Shown: positions 51,839 through 63,523, numbered from the stretch's first letter. The stretch: DNA of 64,000 nt from JAEMQF01 sp963850525 (GCA_963850525.1 CAWKLQ010000004.1:1232702-1296701); one strand, 5' to 3'. Notes: generated by a model not told the origin, from the sequence alone. Translations and numbers: made by a program.

Positions 51839-52284
51839 GGCTTTTCCTGGACACGTCCGCTTTGGCCAAACTCTTTGTCGAAGAGGCGGGGACACCGGAA
51901 ATCACGGCCCGGGTGACTGCAGCCGGCACCGATGTTTGGGTGTCGCAGCTGGCATCGCTGGAATTTCATTCGGCGCTCTGGCGCCGCCACCGCGAAAGCA
52001 AGGCAACCGCCGATGCAGTTGAGAAACTGATCGCCTTATTTGATGAACAAGCAGCGCGCTGGCATGTGATACCCCTTGGCAATGCGCAGGTTGTCATCGC
52101 GAAGCGACTGTTGGCAGAGCACTCCAAAACCGATGGCCTGCGCACTCTGGATGCCCTTCAACTTGGCGCGTTTACTTTGCTGACGGAAGATGGGCCTGCG
52201 GAGTTTGCATCCGCGGATGCACGCTTGTGCGCGGTGGCAACTACCCGTGGAGAAGCGGTGTTCAATCCACTCTCAACTCACTGA
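51835..52284 (+). CDS. PIN-domain ribonuclease toxin (VapC type)
   Basis: 149-residue PIN domain protein that would cleave RNA when freed from its antitoxin. Conserved acidic residues: Asp in RLFLDTSALAKLFVEEAG (about 5), Glu in LASLEFHSALWRR (about 43), Asp in LRTLDALQLGAFTLL (about 103) and a late Asp in ASADARLCAVA. Its TTG start overlaps the stop of the antitoxin gene (TTGA), so translation is coupled. The module stands between DUF971 and ubiE and is likely an insertion into that pair. Confidence 0.88.
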   Translation: MRLFLDTSALAKLFVEEAGTPEITARVTAAGTDVWVSQLASLEFHSALWRRHRESKATADAVEKLIALFDEQAARWHVIPLGNAQVVIAKRLLAEHSKTDGLRTLDALQLGAFTLLTEDGPAEFASADARLCAVATTRGEAVFNPLSTH

Positions 52285-52319
52285 ATCGCCGTAAAAGCGG
52301 TCCGAATCCACCTGACCCC

Positions 52320-53051
52320 ATGAGCGAAACCCACTTCGGCTTCCAAAACGTCGACGAAGCGAACAAAGCGCAGCGCGTGCGCGGCGTGTTCGATTCGGTC
52401 GCGTCGAAATACGACGTGATGAACGACTTGATGTCGCTCGGCCTGCACCGCCTGTGGAAGGCCTACACCGTCGCCGCGGCGAACGTTCGCGAGGGTGACC
52501 AGGTGCTCGACATCGCCGCAGGCACGGGCGACCTGGCGCGTGCCTTCGCGCGCAAGGTGGGCACAAAGGGCAGCGTCGTGCACACCGACATCAACGAAGC
52601 GATGCTCAGAATCGGCCGAGACCGGCTCATCGACGAAGGCGTGTCACTTCCTTCCGTGCTCTGCGACGCCGAAGTTCTGCCCTTCGCCACCGGCCGCTTC
52701 GACGTGGTCAGCGTCGCCTTCGGCCTGCGCAACATGACGCACAAAGACAAGGCGCTCGCCGAGATGAACCGCGTGCTCAAGGACGGTGGGCGCCTGCTCG
52801 TTCTGGAGTTTTCCAAGGTCGCGCCGCCGCTCGCCAAGGCCTACGACTGGTATTCGTTCAACGTATTGCCGCGCATCGGCCAATGGGTCGCAGGCGACGG
52901 CGACAGTTACCGCTACCTCGCAGAGTCGATCCGCGTCCACCCCGGCCAGGCCGAACTCAAGGCGATGATGAAGACGGCCGGCTTCGGCCACGTGGACGTG
53001 CACAACATGAGCGCTGGCGTGGTGGCGCTGCATGTGGGGATCAAGTGCTGA
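52320..53051 (+). CDS. ubiE: UbiE, demethylmenaquinone/ubiquinone C-methyltransferase
   Basis: SAM-dependent C-methyltransferase of ubiquinone (and menaquinone) biosynthesis, 243 residues. QRVRGVFDSVASKYDVMNDL then MSLGLHRLWK is the UbiE signature; VLDIAAGTGDLARAFARKVG (about 60-80) is SAM motif I; DVVSVAFGLRNMTHKDKALA and RLLVLEFSKVAPPLAKAYDW follow. It ends GVVALHVGIKC. ATG at 52320. A second copy of its last codons lies at 53777-53807 beyond a toxin-antitoxin pair. Confidence 0.96.
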   Translation: MSETHFGFQNVDEANKAQRVRGVFDSVASKYDVMNDLMSLGLHRLWKAYTVAAANVREGDQVLDIAAGTGDLARAFARKVGTKGSVVHTDINEAMLRIGRDRLIDEGVSLPSVLCDAEVLPFATGRFDVVSVAFGLRNMTHKDKALAEMNRVLKDGGRLLVLEFSKVAPPLAKAYDWYSFNVLPRIGQWVAGDGDSYRYLAESIRVHPGQAELKAMMKTAGFGHVDVHNMSAGVVALHVGIKC

Positions 53052-53059
53052 GCGCGCCA
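53029..53059 (+). repeat. ubiE 3'-end repeat, copy 1
   Basis: 31 bp covering the last codons and stop of ubiE; 29 of 31 positions equal 53777-53807. The two copies are direct and flank the ParE-type module. Confidence 0.75.
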
Positions 53060-53127
53060 CCCCAGCTGCCGTGGCGGCGCCAGCCCGTGCGGGATGGTGA
53101 TGTGGTCTACGAGCCTGTTCGAGGGTC

Positions 53128-53430
53128 TCAGAAGCCCACGCGGCTTTGCCAATATCCAGGTTCCCGGTTCTGGTGCGCGACTGCGTAGACCTGGGGGCCG
53201 GCTTCCACATCTTCTCGATAGACGAGCGAATACGGAAACCTCCTGAACGGGTAGGTGCGCATACCTTCGTCCCCGGGCGTCCCGAGTTGTTGGTTCCCTT
53301 CAAGGAGTTCGACAATTCTCTCGAACTCCTCAAGAAACGCGATGCCGATGATTCTGCTGGCGTGCCCGGCAAAGTAAACGGCCGCGTCACCGAGTTCGGC
53401 CTCCGCCTCGGGATGGATCCAATAACTCAA
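53128..53430 (-). CDS. RelE/ParE-family toxin
   Basis: 100-residue toxin of the ParE branch: WIHPEAEAELGDAAVYFAGH at the start, a helical hairpin FLEEFERIVELLEGNQQLGT, then the beta sheet MRTYPFRRFPYSLVYREDVE and VYAVAHQNREPGYWQSRVGF with the C-terminal Arg/Trp. ParE toxins act on gyrase and RelE-like ones on mRNA; the fold alone does not decide. It overlaps the antitoxin gene by 4 bp (ATGA). Confidence 0.87.
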   Translation of the reverse strand: MSYWIHPEAEAELGDAAVYFAGHASRIIGIAFLEEFERIVELLEGNQQLGTPGDEGMRTYPFRRFPYSLVYREDVEAGPQVYAVAHQNREPGYWQSRVGF

Positions 53431-53651
53431 GCGATTCGCGCTCGGACGCGAGCCATTGCCTCATTGCCGGGGACAAGAGCAACTCTTCCGGCCCTGACGT
53501 CCGCTTCACGGCGAAGAGCCTCAGCTACCCAGGCCTTCCGGGTGGTGGAATCGGGCTCGAAGCTCTTGATCAAGCCCTCGAGAATGCGGGCTCTATCCTC
53601 AGCCGCTAGGGCGAGGACTTCAGCTTCTAGCTCGTGGATGGGCATAGGCAT
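53427..53651 (-). CDS. Antitoxin of the ParE-type module (addiction-module component family)
   Basis: 74 residues, MPMPIHELEAEVLALAAEDR then ARILEGLIKSFEPDS, a helical protein of the kind that accompanies ParE toxins (small addiction-module component). The Met at 53651 is used; Met at 53645 is also possible. Located upstream of and coupled to the toxin on the minus strand, opposite to ubiE and epsD. Confidence 0.8.
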   Translation of the reverse strand: MPMPIHELEAEVLALAAEDRARILEGLIKSFEPDSTTRKAWVAEALRREADVRAGRVALVPGNEAMARVRARIA

Positions 53652-53659
53652 GCGGACTC

Positions 53660-54000
53660 CAGCCAACTTGGACAGGCGCAAGCATGCCACAGTGTCGTGA
53701 GCGATCGCCCCACCTGCGAAAGCCTTCTGGCGGGGCTCGCCGAGTTCGATGCCCTGCACCGTGCGCGCCCTCAAGTTGCATGTCGGGATCAAGTGCTGAG
53801 CGAGCCAACGCAGCCGCACGCTTGACCCTCCTGTCCAAGGGGTGCGACAAGGCCGCCCATCACCCTTAAACTCGGCAATCGAACAGGCATGGGGGCGCAG
53901 CCTCCTGCCACGCGCTGCACCCGCGCTGCCCGTTTCGCAACCCAGGGAAAGGCCGCACATGATTCCGCCATTCGACCGCACATCGCCCACGGCCAGCACC
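53660..54000. other. Intergenic region with ubiE 3' duplicate
   Basis: No gene. It holds the second copy of the ubiE end (53777-53807; in frame this reads LHVGIKC and stop) and, further on, the upstream region of epsD. An in-frame Met at 53959 is an alternative but less likely epsD start. Confidence 0.6.
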
Positions 54001-54945
54001 ATGTCGATCAAGCGCTCGCTGATCGCAGCCACGGCTTGCCTCGCCATTGTTCTTGCCAGTTGCGGGGGCAGTAAAGACAAGCCCGCCTCCCAGGTGGCAG
54101 TGAAGGTCAACAAGGAAGAAATTTCGGTCCACCAGATCAATTTCGTCCTGCAACAACAACGCGGTCTGAAACCCGAACAAGCGGACGCTGCGAGCAAACA
54201 GATTCTCGAGCGCCTCATCGACCAGGAACTCGCGATCCAGAAGGCGCAAGAACTGAAAGTTGATCGCGACCCGCGTGTCGTGCAACAGCTCGAATCCGCC
54301 AAGCGAGAAATCGTGGCGCGGGCCTACATCGAGCGAGTGGGCGAAGGCGCCCCCAAGCCCACGCCGGAAGAAATCAGCAAGTACTACGCCGACAAGCCTG
54401 GCCTGTTCAAAGACCGCCGCATCTACAGCATCCAGGAAATGGCCATCGAAGCCAAACCCGAGCAAGTGGAAGGCCTGCGCGCCAAGCTGCAAAGCGCCAA
54501 GACGGTGAATGACTTCGTCGAATACCTCAAGGCCAACAACTTCCGCTTCGCCGGCAACCAGGCCGTGCGCCCGGCCGAGCAGTTGCCGCTGAACATGCTC
54601 GACACCTTCGCCAAGATGAAAGACGGCCAGGCCATGCTCCTGCCTTCGGCGAACGGAGCGCAAGTGATCGTGCTGGCGGGCAGCAAGAGCGAGCCGGTGG
54701 ACGAAGCGCGCGCCAAACCCGCGATCGAACAGTTCCTGCTGAACGACGCGAAGCGCAAACTCATCGAGAGCGAAGTCAAGGCCATGCGCGCCGCGGCCCG
54801 GGTTCAATACGTCGGCAAGTTCGCCGAAGGCGCCGCCTCCGCCGCTGCTGCCGCTGCAGCGGCAGCGCCAGTGCCCGCACCGGCTCCCGCAGCGAGCGGG
54901 CTGGACGCCGACGCCATCAGCAAGGGGCTGGGGTTGAAGAAGTGA
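54001..54945 (+). CDS. epsD: EpsD-family peptidyl-prolyl isomerase lipoprotein
   Basis: Exported lipoprotein of 314 residues from the PEP-CTERM/exosortase-type exopolysaccharide locus. Signal KRSLIAATACLAIVLASCGG with lipobox LASC. After it comes a SurA/PrsA-like chaperone part (VAVKVNKEEISVHQINFVLQ, ERLIDQELAIQKAQELKVDR) and a parvulin-like middle (KPTPEEISKYYADKPGLFKD). The tail is Ala/Pro-rich (AAAAAAAAAPVPAPAPAASG). It would help the export machinery for the polysaccharide to fold. Met at 54001 gives a standard signal peptide. Its stop overlaps a GTG that may be the old epsE start. Confidence 0.87.
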   Translation: MSIKRSLIAATACLAIVLASCGGSKDKPASQVAVKVNKEEISVHQINFVLQQQRGLKPEQADAASKQILERLIDQELAIQKAQELKVDRDPRVVQQLESAKREIVARAYIERVGEGAPKPTPEEISKYYADKPGLFKDRRIYSIQEMAIEAKPEQVEGLRAKLQSAKTVNDFVEYLKANNFRFAGNQAVRPAEQLPLNMLDTFAKMKDGQAMLLPSANGAQVIVLAGSKSEPVDEARAKPAIEQFLLNDAKRKLIESEVKAMRAAARVQYVGKFAEGAASAAAAAAAAAPVPAPAPAASGLDADAISKGLGLKK

Positions 54946-55132
54946 CGCGCCAGGCTGTCATCCCGGCGCAGGACGTCATCCCGGCGAACCGCTGCCCCGT
55001 GCTCGACACGGGCGCCAGGCTGTCATCCCGGCGAACGCCGGGATCCACTGCCCGCAGGCAGCACCCGCTCACGCAAGCAAGAGCCCGTCAACCAATGGAT
55101 ACCGGCTTTCGCCGGTATGACAGACAAGTGAC
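54940..55132 (+). repeat. REP cluster bounded by 7-bp direct repeats AAGTGAC
   Basis: REP units with the nested palindrome (CCCCGTGCTCGACACGGG, 54995-55012) lie between AAGTGAC at 54940-54946 and AAGTGAC at 55126-55132. The distance of 186 bp equals 62 codons. The first copy contains the GTG overlapping the epsD stop, the second the GTG used as start of epsE here. Confidence 0.75.
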
Positions 55133-55937
55133 CTCCTTCATTCGCATCCTCATTGCCCCGCTCCTGGCCCTGCTGCTCGCCAGCGGCCCAACCCACGCCC
55201 AAGCGCCCACCCCCGAGTACCGCCTCGGCCCGGGTGACGTGGTTCGCGTCACCGTTTACCAGTCGCCTGACCTCAGCCTGGAAACCCGCGTCGGCGAAAA
55301 CGGCGTCATCAGCTACCCGCTGCTCGGCAGCGTGCGCCTCGGCGGCTTGAGCGTTGCGCAGGCCGAGAAGGCCATCGCCGACGGCTTGCGCACCGGCAAC
55401 TTCCTCAGGCAACCGCAGGTCAGCCTGCTCGTCGTGCAGGTGCGCGGCAGCCAGGTCTCCGTGCTCGGCCAGGTGAACCGCCCGGGGCGCTTCCCGATCG
55501 AAACCGCCGACATGCGCGTGACTGACCTGCTGGCCACCGCCGGTGGCATTTCGTCGATGGGCGCAGACACCATCACCCTGGTGGGCACACGCAACGGCCA
55601 GCCCTTCCGCAAGGAGCTGGACCTGCCCAGCATCGTGCGCAGCGAGCGCCGCGCCGAAGACGTGGTGGTGCAAAACGGCGACGTCGTCTACGTGGAGCGG
55701 GCCCCGGTGGTCTACATCTACGGCGAAGTGCAGCGCCCCGGCGCGATGCGCCTGGAGCGCGGCATGACGGTGATGCAGGCGCTGGCCACCGGCGGCGGCC
55801 TCACCCAACGCGGCACCGAAAGAGGCATGCGCGTGCACCGCAAGGGCACCGACGGCAAAACGCAAATCATCCAGCCGAGCATGGACGACCCGGTGCGCGA
55901 TGGCGACGTGGTCTACGTGCGCGAGAGCCTGTTCTAG
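55128..55937 (+). CDS. epsE: EpsE, polysaccharide export outer membrane protein (Wza type)
   Basis: Outer-membrane channel component for exopolysaccharide, 269 residues from the GTG at 55128. Signal peptide FIRILIAPLLALLLASGPTH (cut after AHA), then the polysaccharide export domain YRLGPGDVVRVTVYQSPDLS (about 28-47) and SLBB domains: VSVLGQVNRPGRFPIETADM and VYIYGEVQRPGAMRLERGMT. No lipobox Cys is seen, unlike Wza. An open frame runs upstream through the REP cluster to a GTG at 54942, so a longer product with ~62 extra residues before the signal peptide is possible but would spoil export. Confidence 0.9.
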   Translation: MTSFIRILIAPLLALLLASGPTHAQAPTPEYRLGPGDVVRVTVYQSPDLSLETRVGENGVISYPLLGSVRLGGLSVAQAEKAIADGLRTGNFLRQPQVSLLVVQVRGSQVSVLGQVNRPGRFPIETADMRVTDLLATAGGISSMGADTITLVGTRNGQPFRKELDLPSIVRSERRAEDVVVQNGDVVYVERAPVVYIYGEVQRPGAMRLERGMTVMQALATGGGLTQRGTERGMRVHRKGTDGKTQIIQPSMDDPVRDGDVVYVRESLF

Positions 55938-55944
55938 GAACCGC

Positions 55945-56046
55945 CGTCATACCGGCGAAAATGCCACCCCGTACTTGATACGGGGCCGGTCACCACTCGA
56001 TCGAAGACCGCACCAGGCCGTCATACCGGCGAAAGCCGGTATCCAA
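55945..56046. repeat. REP-like copies with nested palindrome
   Basis: Two REP units after epsE, one with CCCCGTACTTGATACGGGG (55967-55985) in its arms. Lies directly before the yefM operator. Confidence 0.75.
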
Positions 56047-56055
56047 AACCTGTTC

Positions 56056-56087
56056 TGTACAATAACGCGTACACATACGGAGTACCC
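56056..56087 (+). promoter_or_regulatory. Probable YefM operator
   Basis: TGTAC-AATAACGC-GTACA (56056-56073), followed by a GTAC at 56082-56085. The E. coli yefM-yoeB operator is built from TGTACA hexamers, so autoregulation by the complex is likely. Confidence 0.55.
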
Positions 56088-56090
56088 CCT

Positions 56091-56342
56091 GTGGACGCCA
56101 TTACTTATTCGGCAGCACGCGCAAACCTCGCCAGCACCATGGACAGAGTGTGCAATGACCATGAGACGCTGATCATTACTCGCAATGGAGCGCAGTCTGT
56201 TGTGATGCTCTCACTCGAGGATTTCAAAGCTCTCGAGGAGACGGCCTATTTGCTGAGAAACCCAACCAATGCAAAGCGTCTGCTGGCCGCTGCCAGCCAA
56301 TTGAACGCGGGCAAAGGCGTTGAGCGGAAGCTGAGCAAGTGA
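56091..56342 (+). CDS. yefM: YefM/Phd-family antitoxin
   Basis: 83-residue antitoxin: DAITYSAARANLASTMDRVC is the YefM N-terminal signature, RNGAQSVVMLSLEDFKALEE its second motif, and AYLLRNPTNAKRLLAAASQL the toxin-binding C-terminal part. It binds YoeB and represses the operon. GTG start at 56091 just behind the operator. Located between epsE and the PEP-CTERM gene, so it interrupts the eps locus. Confidence 0.93.
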   Translation: MDAITYSAARANLASTMDRVCNDHETLIITRNGAQSVVMLSLEDFKALEETAYLLRNPTNAKRLLAAASQLNAGKGVERKLSK

Positions 56343-56593
56343 AGCTTGTGTTCGCAGATGTGGCATGGGAAGACTACCTCTACTGGCAGAAGCAAGACAA
56401 GCGGATGGTTGAGCGAATCAACAAGCTGATTCGGGAAACACAGCGAGAGCCATTCACCGGCGTGGGGAAACCTGAACCGCTGAAACACGCCTTGTCTGGG
56501 TATTGGTCGCGGCGAATCACCGAAGAACACCGCATGGTCTACAAGATCGAGGCCGCCGCACTGCTACTCGCGCAGTTGCGTTACCACTACTGA
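56339..56593 (+). CDS. yoeB: YoeB toxin (ribosome-dependent mRNA interferase)
   Basis: 84-residue RelE-fold toxin which cuts mRNA in the ribosomal A site. VFADVAWEDYLYWQKQDKRM at the N-terminus, PFTGVGKPEPLKHALSGYWS, and the active region RRITEEHRMVYK, ending in LRYHY with the catalytic His and Tyr at the C-terminus as in E. coli YoeB. GTG start at 56339 overlaps the yefM stop. Intact and full length. Confidence 0.94.
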   Translation: MKLVFADVAWEDYLYWQKQDKRMVERINKLIRETQREPFTGVGKPEPLKHALSGYWSRRITEEHRMVYKIEAAALLLAQLRYHY

Positions 56594-56599
56594 CCGCAG

Positions 56600-57130
56600 C
56601 GGCCATCTCGGCGGCGAGTTGCGACTTGCGTTGCATCTCGGCGGCGTCGTGGCTTGGCTGGCGAAAGTCTGCACCAGGTTCCCGGCATTGGCGCCGGTGG
56701 CGGAAAGCGGATTCGTCAGCTCGAACAATCGGCCGTAGGTGCCAATCCCGCACCTGATGGTGACATGCTTCAGCCCGCCACTGTCATACCGGCGAACGCC
56801 GGTATCCACTCGTTGGAGCGCCGCGCACTCAGTGGAGTCCACGGCGTTCAGCCAGTGGATCCCGGCGTACGCCGGGATGACATATGTGGCTCTTCACGGA
56901 GTCACTGGTTCTTGTCCGGGCACAGCGACCCTCCCGTCCAAAGGGGCCCCCGGCCGCCCCTTCCCCAGTAAACTCAGCCCACCCTGGCCCCAGATGCGCT
57001 TGATGGAACAAGATCGAGCATCGCAGTCGGCAACGCCGTCGCGGTCAGCATCAGTGGCAGACCAGATGTCGTCCAGGCCGCCGGGCTGGCAGCGGAGAAG
57101 TCGTACTCTTTGCGCAGCGTGCTCATGCAG
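56600..57130 (-). pseudogene. Remnants of one or two further copies of the PEP-CTERM protein gene
   Basis: On the minus strand, 56740-56650 reads YGRLFELTNPLSATGANAGN then LVQTFASQAT: the first part equals residues ~187 onwards of the intact protein, directly joined to residues ~360-370, so ~150 codons are deleted and residues 1-186 are missing. Around 57100-57010 a second scrap reads QPGGLDDIWSATDADRDGVA, equal to a segment near residue 405 (QPGGLNDIWFATDANRDGVA). Between the scraps lies a copy of the region upstream of the intact gene (56746-56996). Confidence 0.75.
56746..56996. repeat. ~250-bp direct repeat, copy 1
   Basis: Very similar to 58630-58888: both start near AATCCCGCACCTGATGGTGA, contain a REP pair and end at CACCCTGGCCCCAGATGCG. 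The two copies have the same orientation on both sides of the intact PEP-CTERM gene. Confidence 0.85.
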
Positions 57131-57139
57131 GTAGTGCAA

Positions 57140-58597
57140 CTATGATGTAGTGCCGCCGGCCCGGTGCCGCCGCCATGCCCCCGTACCCAACAACCCCAGC
57201 CCAGCAAGCATCAGCGCATAACTCCCAGGCTCCGGCACCGCGGTGATCTGGATCAGGCGGTCAGTGCCGCCTTGGAACATCACGTTGACGTACGCGATGT
57301 TCGGGTTCGTGGGGTCGAAGAACAGGCCCGTCGGCTCGCCACTCGCTGTGGCGAGCGTCGCCCAGCGGCTCAGCGATTCGGCAACGCCGTCGCGGTTGGC
57401 GTCCGTGGCAAACCAGATGTCGTTCAGCCCGCCGGGCTGGTCTTCCACGATGTAGATGTTGCCGTCGGCGTCTAGCGCCAGGTTGTCGGGGCTGCTGAAG
57501 TCAAGGCCCACGGCCTCGCCGGTAGCGGCGTTGACGGTCGCCTGGCTGGCGAAGGTCTGCACGTTGTTCGTCTCGAGGTTGATGGAATAAACCTTGTCGC
57601 TGCCGGTGGCGGCCACATAGAGCACCTGCTCGCCGTCTTTGAGGGTCTGGATCTGAATGTCCTCGGGGCGATTGAAGCCCGTGCCCAGGTACGCTGGCAC
57701 TGCCGTGGATGCGCGGCCGTCCACAGCCTGAATGCCGTTCGCGTCGATCACGGTCACAGCGCCTGGCAAGGCAGCGCCACTGGCATCCGTGAAGGGAACC
57801 CAGCTGGCCTGCCCAGTGGCGCCGGCCACAGAGCCGTCGCCCACGCGCAGCACCGCGTTCGTGCCGCCGTTGAAGTAAGTTGTGCCGTTGGTTGGCGTGG
57901 CCGAGCTGTAGCGGTAAATGCTGCCCCCGTTCAATTCGTCCACGTAGTACAGGTTGTTCGCGTTGTCGAACGCCAGGCCCTCGTGCCTCACCCGCGCCAC
58001 GGCGTTGCGGTGCACCAGGTTCCCGGCATCGGCGCCCGTAGTGCCGGTGGCGGAGAGCGGATTCGTCAGCTCGAACAGCCGGCCGTAGGGCATGGGCTGG
58101 GGGCCCCAGGCCTCTTCGGCCGTGAGCAGCGTGCCCCAGGGCGTCCACAGCGCGGGGTCGAACGCGACTGCGCTACGCGGCAGCGGTAGGGCCGTCGGTG
58201 AAGCCCACAGCGTCACCGTCGTCTTGGTGAGTAGGTCAGTGCGCTGAATGCCCGACTGCGCGGTTTCAAACACAGTGAAGATGTAGCGCCCCGCGTCGGG
58301 GCCGGTGCGGTTGACATCGATCATGTCCCACGCGCCGGAGTTGAACTGGCCTAACGCCTGCTGGCTTGCCCGGTCAGCAATCGACAACTGGCGCCAGCTG
58401 GCATTGCCGAACAGGAACGGCGCCTCCGCCGGCAAAGCGCCAGCCGCCAGCGTAGCCGCCAGCGGCGTGAAATTGCTGAAGTTGCTCAGGCTTGCCGTTT
58501 GCGCGGCCGCAAGTTCCGCAGTCGCTGCAAGCAAGACAAGCGCCGGGAGACTGGTTGTTGTGTGCACGGAGTAAGGCTTTCGGGCCGGATGCGTCAA
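57140..58597 (-). CDS. PEP-CTERM sorted protein, PhoX/DUF839-like beta-propeller
   Basis: Secreted protein of up to 485 residues. N-terminal signal peptide (TSLPALVLLAATAELAAAQT); the body is a phytase/PhoX-like beta-propeller (YIFTVFETAQSGIQRTDLLT; GTLLTAEEAWGPQPMPYGRL; VRHEGLAFDNANNLYYVDEL; SPDNLALDADGNIYIVEDQP); the end is a PEP-CTERM sorting tail, AVPEPGSYALMLAGLGLLGT then GAWRRHRAG (VPEP, membrane segment, basic cluster), recognised by exosortase. This fits the eps genes on both sides. The first codon is a TTG at 58597; a GTG at 58567 directly before the signal core is more likely. Decayed copies lie downstream and 250-bp direct repeats on both sides. Confidence 0.88.
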   Translation of the reverse strand: MTHPARKPYSVHTTTSLPALVLLAATAELAAAQTASLSNFSNFTPLAATLAAGALPAEAPFLFGNASWRQLSIADRASQQALGQFNSGAWDMIDVNRTGPDAGRYIFTVFETAQSGIQRTDLLTKTTVTLWASPTALPLPRSAVAFDPALWTPWGTLLTAEEAWGPQPMPYGRLFELTNPLSATGTTGADAGNLVHRNAVARVRHEGLAFDNANNLYYVDELNGGSIYRYSSATPTNGTTYFNGGTNAVLRVGDGSVAGATGQASWVPFTDASGAALPGAVTVIDANGIQAVDGRASTAVPAYLGTGFNRPEDIQIQTLKDGEQVLYVAATGSDKVYSINLETNNVQTFASQATVNAATGEAVGLDFSSPDNLALDADGNIYIVEDQPGGLNDIWFATDANRDGVAESLSRWATLATASGEPTGLFFDPTNPNIAYVNVMFQGGTDRLIQITAVPEPGSYALMLAGLGLLGTGAWRRHRAGGTTS

Positions 58598-58629
58598 TGC
58601 CGACTTCTAACGCTACTTCCTGCCCGATT

Positions 58630-58888
58630 CAATCCCGCACCTGATGGTGACATGCTTCAGCCCGCCACTGTCATGCCGGCGAACGCCGGTATCCACTCGT
58701 TGGAGCGCCGCCGCGCGCTCAGTGGAGTCCACGGCGCTCACCCAGTGGATCCCGGCGTACGCCGGGATGACATATGTGGCTCTTCACGGAGTCACTGGTT
58801 CTTGTCCGGGCACAGCGACCCTCCCGTCCGAAGGGGCCCCCGGCCGCCCCTTCCCCAGTAAACTCAGCCCACCCTGGCCCCAGATGCG
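58630..58888. repeat. ~250-bp direct repeat, copy 2
   Basis: Partner of 56746-56996, directly upstream of the PEP-CTERM gene. It includes a REP pair (GCCGGCGAACGCCGGTATCC and GGATCCCGGCGTACGCCGGG) and TCTTCACGGAGTCACTGG. It probably carries the promoter of the gene. Confidence 0.85.
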
Positions 58889-58921
58889 AGCCCAAGGCCG
58901 CACCGCCGTTACCAACCCCGC

Positions 58922-58960
58922 ATGACCTTCGGCCATTTCATCGCCATCCCGCGCGTCCCC
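58922..58960 (+). repeat. Copy of the epsF 5' end
   Basis: ATGACCTTCGGCCATTTCAT and on: 33 of 39 positions equal the first codons of epsF at 59226 (MTFGHFIAIPRVP against MTFGQFLAILRAR). The frame ends after 23 codons. See the findings for an interpretation. Confidence 0.5.
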
Positions 58961-58976
58961 TTGGAAGAAGGCTGGT

Positions 58977-59222
58977 ATGAAGACAGAAACTGAAATCAGG
59001 TCAGCAGGCATGAACGCCCTGATCGATGCACTCGGCACCGTTGAGGCTGAGCGGTTCATTGCGTCTGTTTCACGAGACCGGTTCGACTACACCGAATGGC
59101 GCCGCACCGGCTTGCCCTCCACGCCACTCGAGCAATTGAGCAGTCAAGCCATGGGAACTGCCGCGCTGATTGATCAAGCCCAGGCACCCGAAGAGGCGGC
59201 CCAAGCAGGCCAACGCCAGTAA
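58977..59222 (+). CDS. Small protein of unknown function, possible orphan antitoxin
   Basis: 81 residues, MKTETEIRSAGMNALIDALG then TVEAERFIASVSRDRFDYTE. It looks like small proteins encoded beside PIN-domain toxins (from memory, not tested), but no toxin gene follows; epsF begins 3 bp after its stop. GGAAG lies 7 bp before the ATG. It is placed between two copies of the epsF start, which suggests insertion. Confidence 0.55.
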   Translation: MKTETEIRSAGMNALIDALGTVEAERFIASVSRDRFDYTEWRRTGLPSTPLEQLSSQAMGTAALIDQAQAPEEAAQAGQRQ

Positions 59223-59225
59223 GCC

Positions 59226-59420
59226 ATGACCTTCGGTCAATTCCTCGCCATCCTGCGCGCCCGCTTCTGGTCGGCGCTGCTCGTGTTCGCCGTCACGGTG
59301 GGCACCACCGTGGGCGTGAGCCTGGTGCTGCCGAAGAAGTACACCGCAACCGCGACCGTGGTGATGGACCTCAAGCCCGACCCCGTCACCGCCGCCATGT
59401 ACGGCGGCATGGCATCCCCC
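59226..59420 (+). CDS. epsF: epsF, chain-length determinant protein, cut off
   Basis: Only the first ~65 residues: MTFGQFLAILRARFWSALLV with the first membrane segment (WSALLVFAVTVGTTVGVSLV), then LPKKYTATATVVMDLKPDPV, the Wzz-domain start of EpsF-type polysaccharide co-polymerases. The expected continuation after GMASP is missing; from about 59418 the sequence is minus-strand rpoB. In the organism the gene would be near 450 residues and would control polymer length together with EpsG/EpsE. The truncation is most likely an assembly artefact. Confidence 0.85.

Positions 59421-63523
<4,103 letters not shown>

Noticed and set aside
54942..55127. N-terminal extension of EpsE encoded by REP DNA
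   Set aside because: The frame is open, but it would put about 62 residues before a good signal peptide; the GTG at 55128 is the better start.
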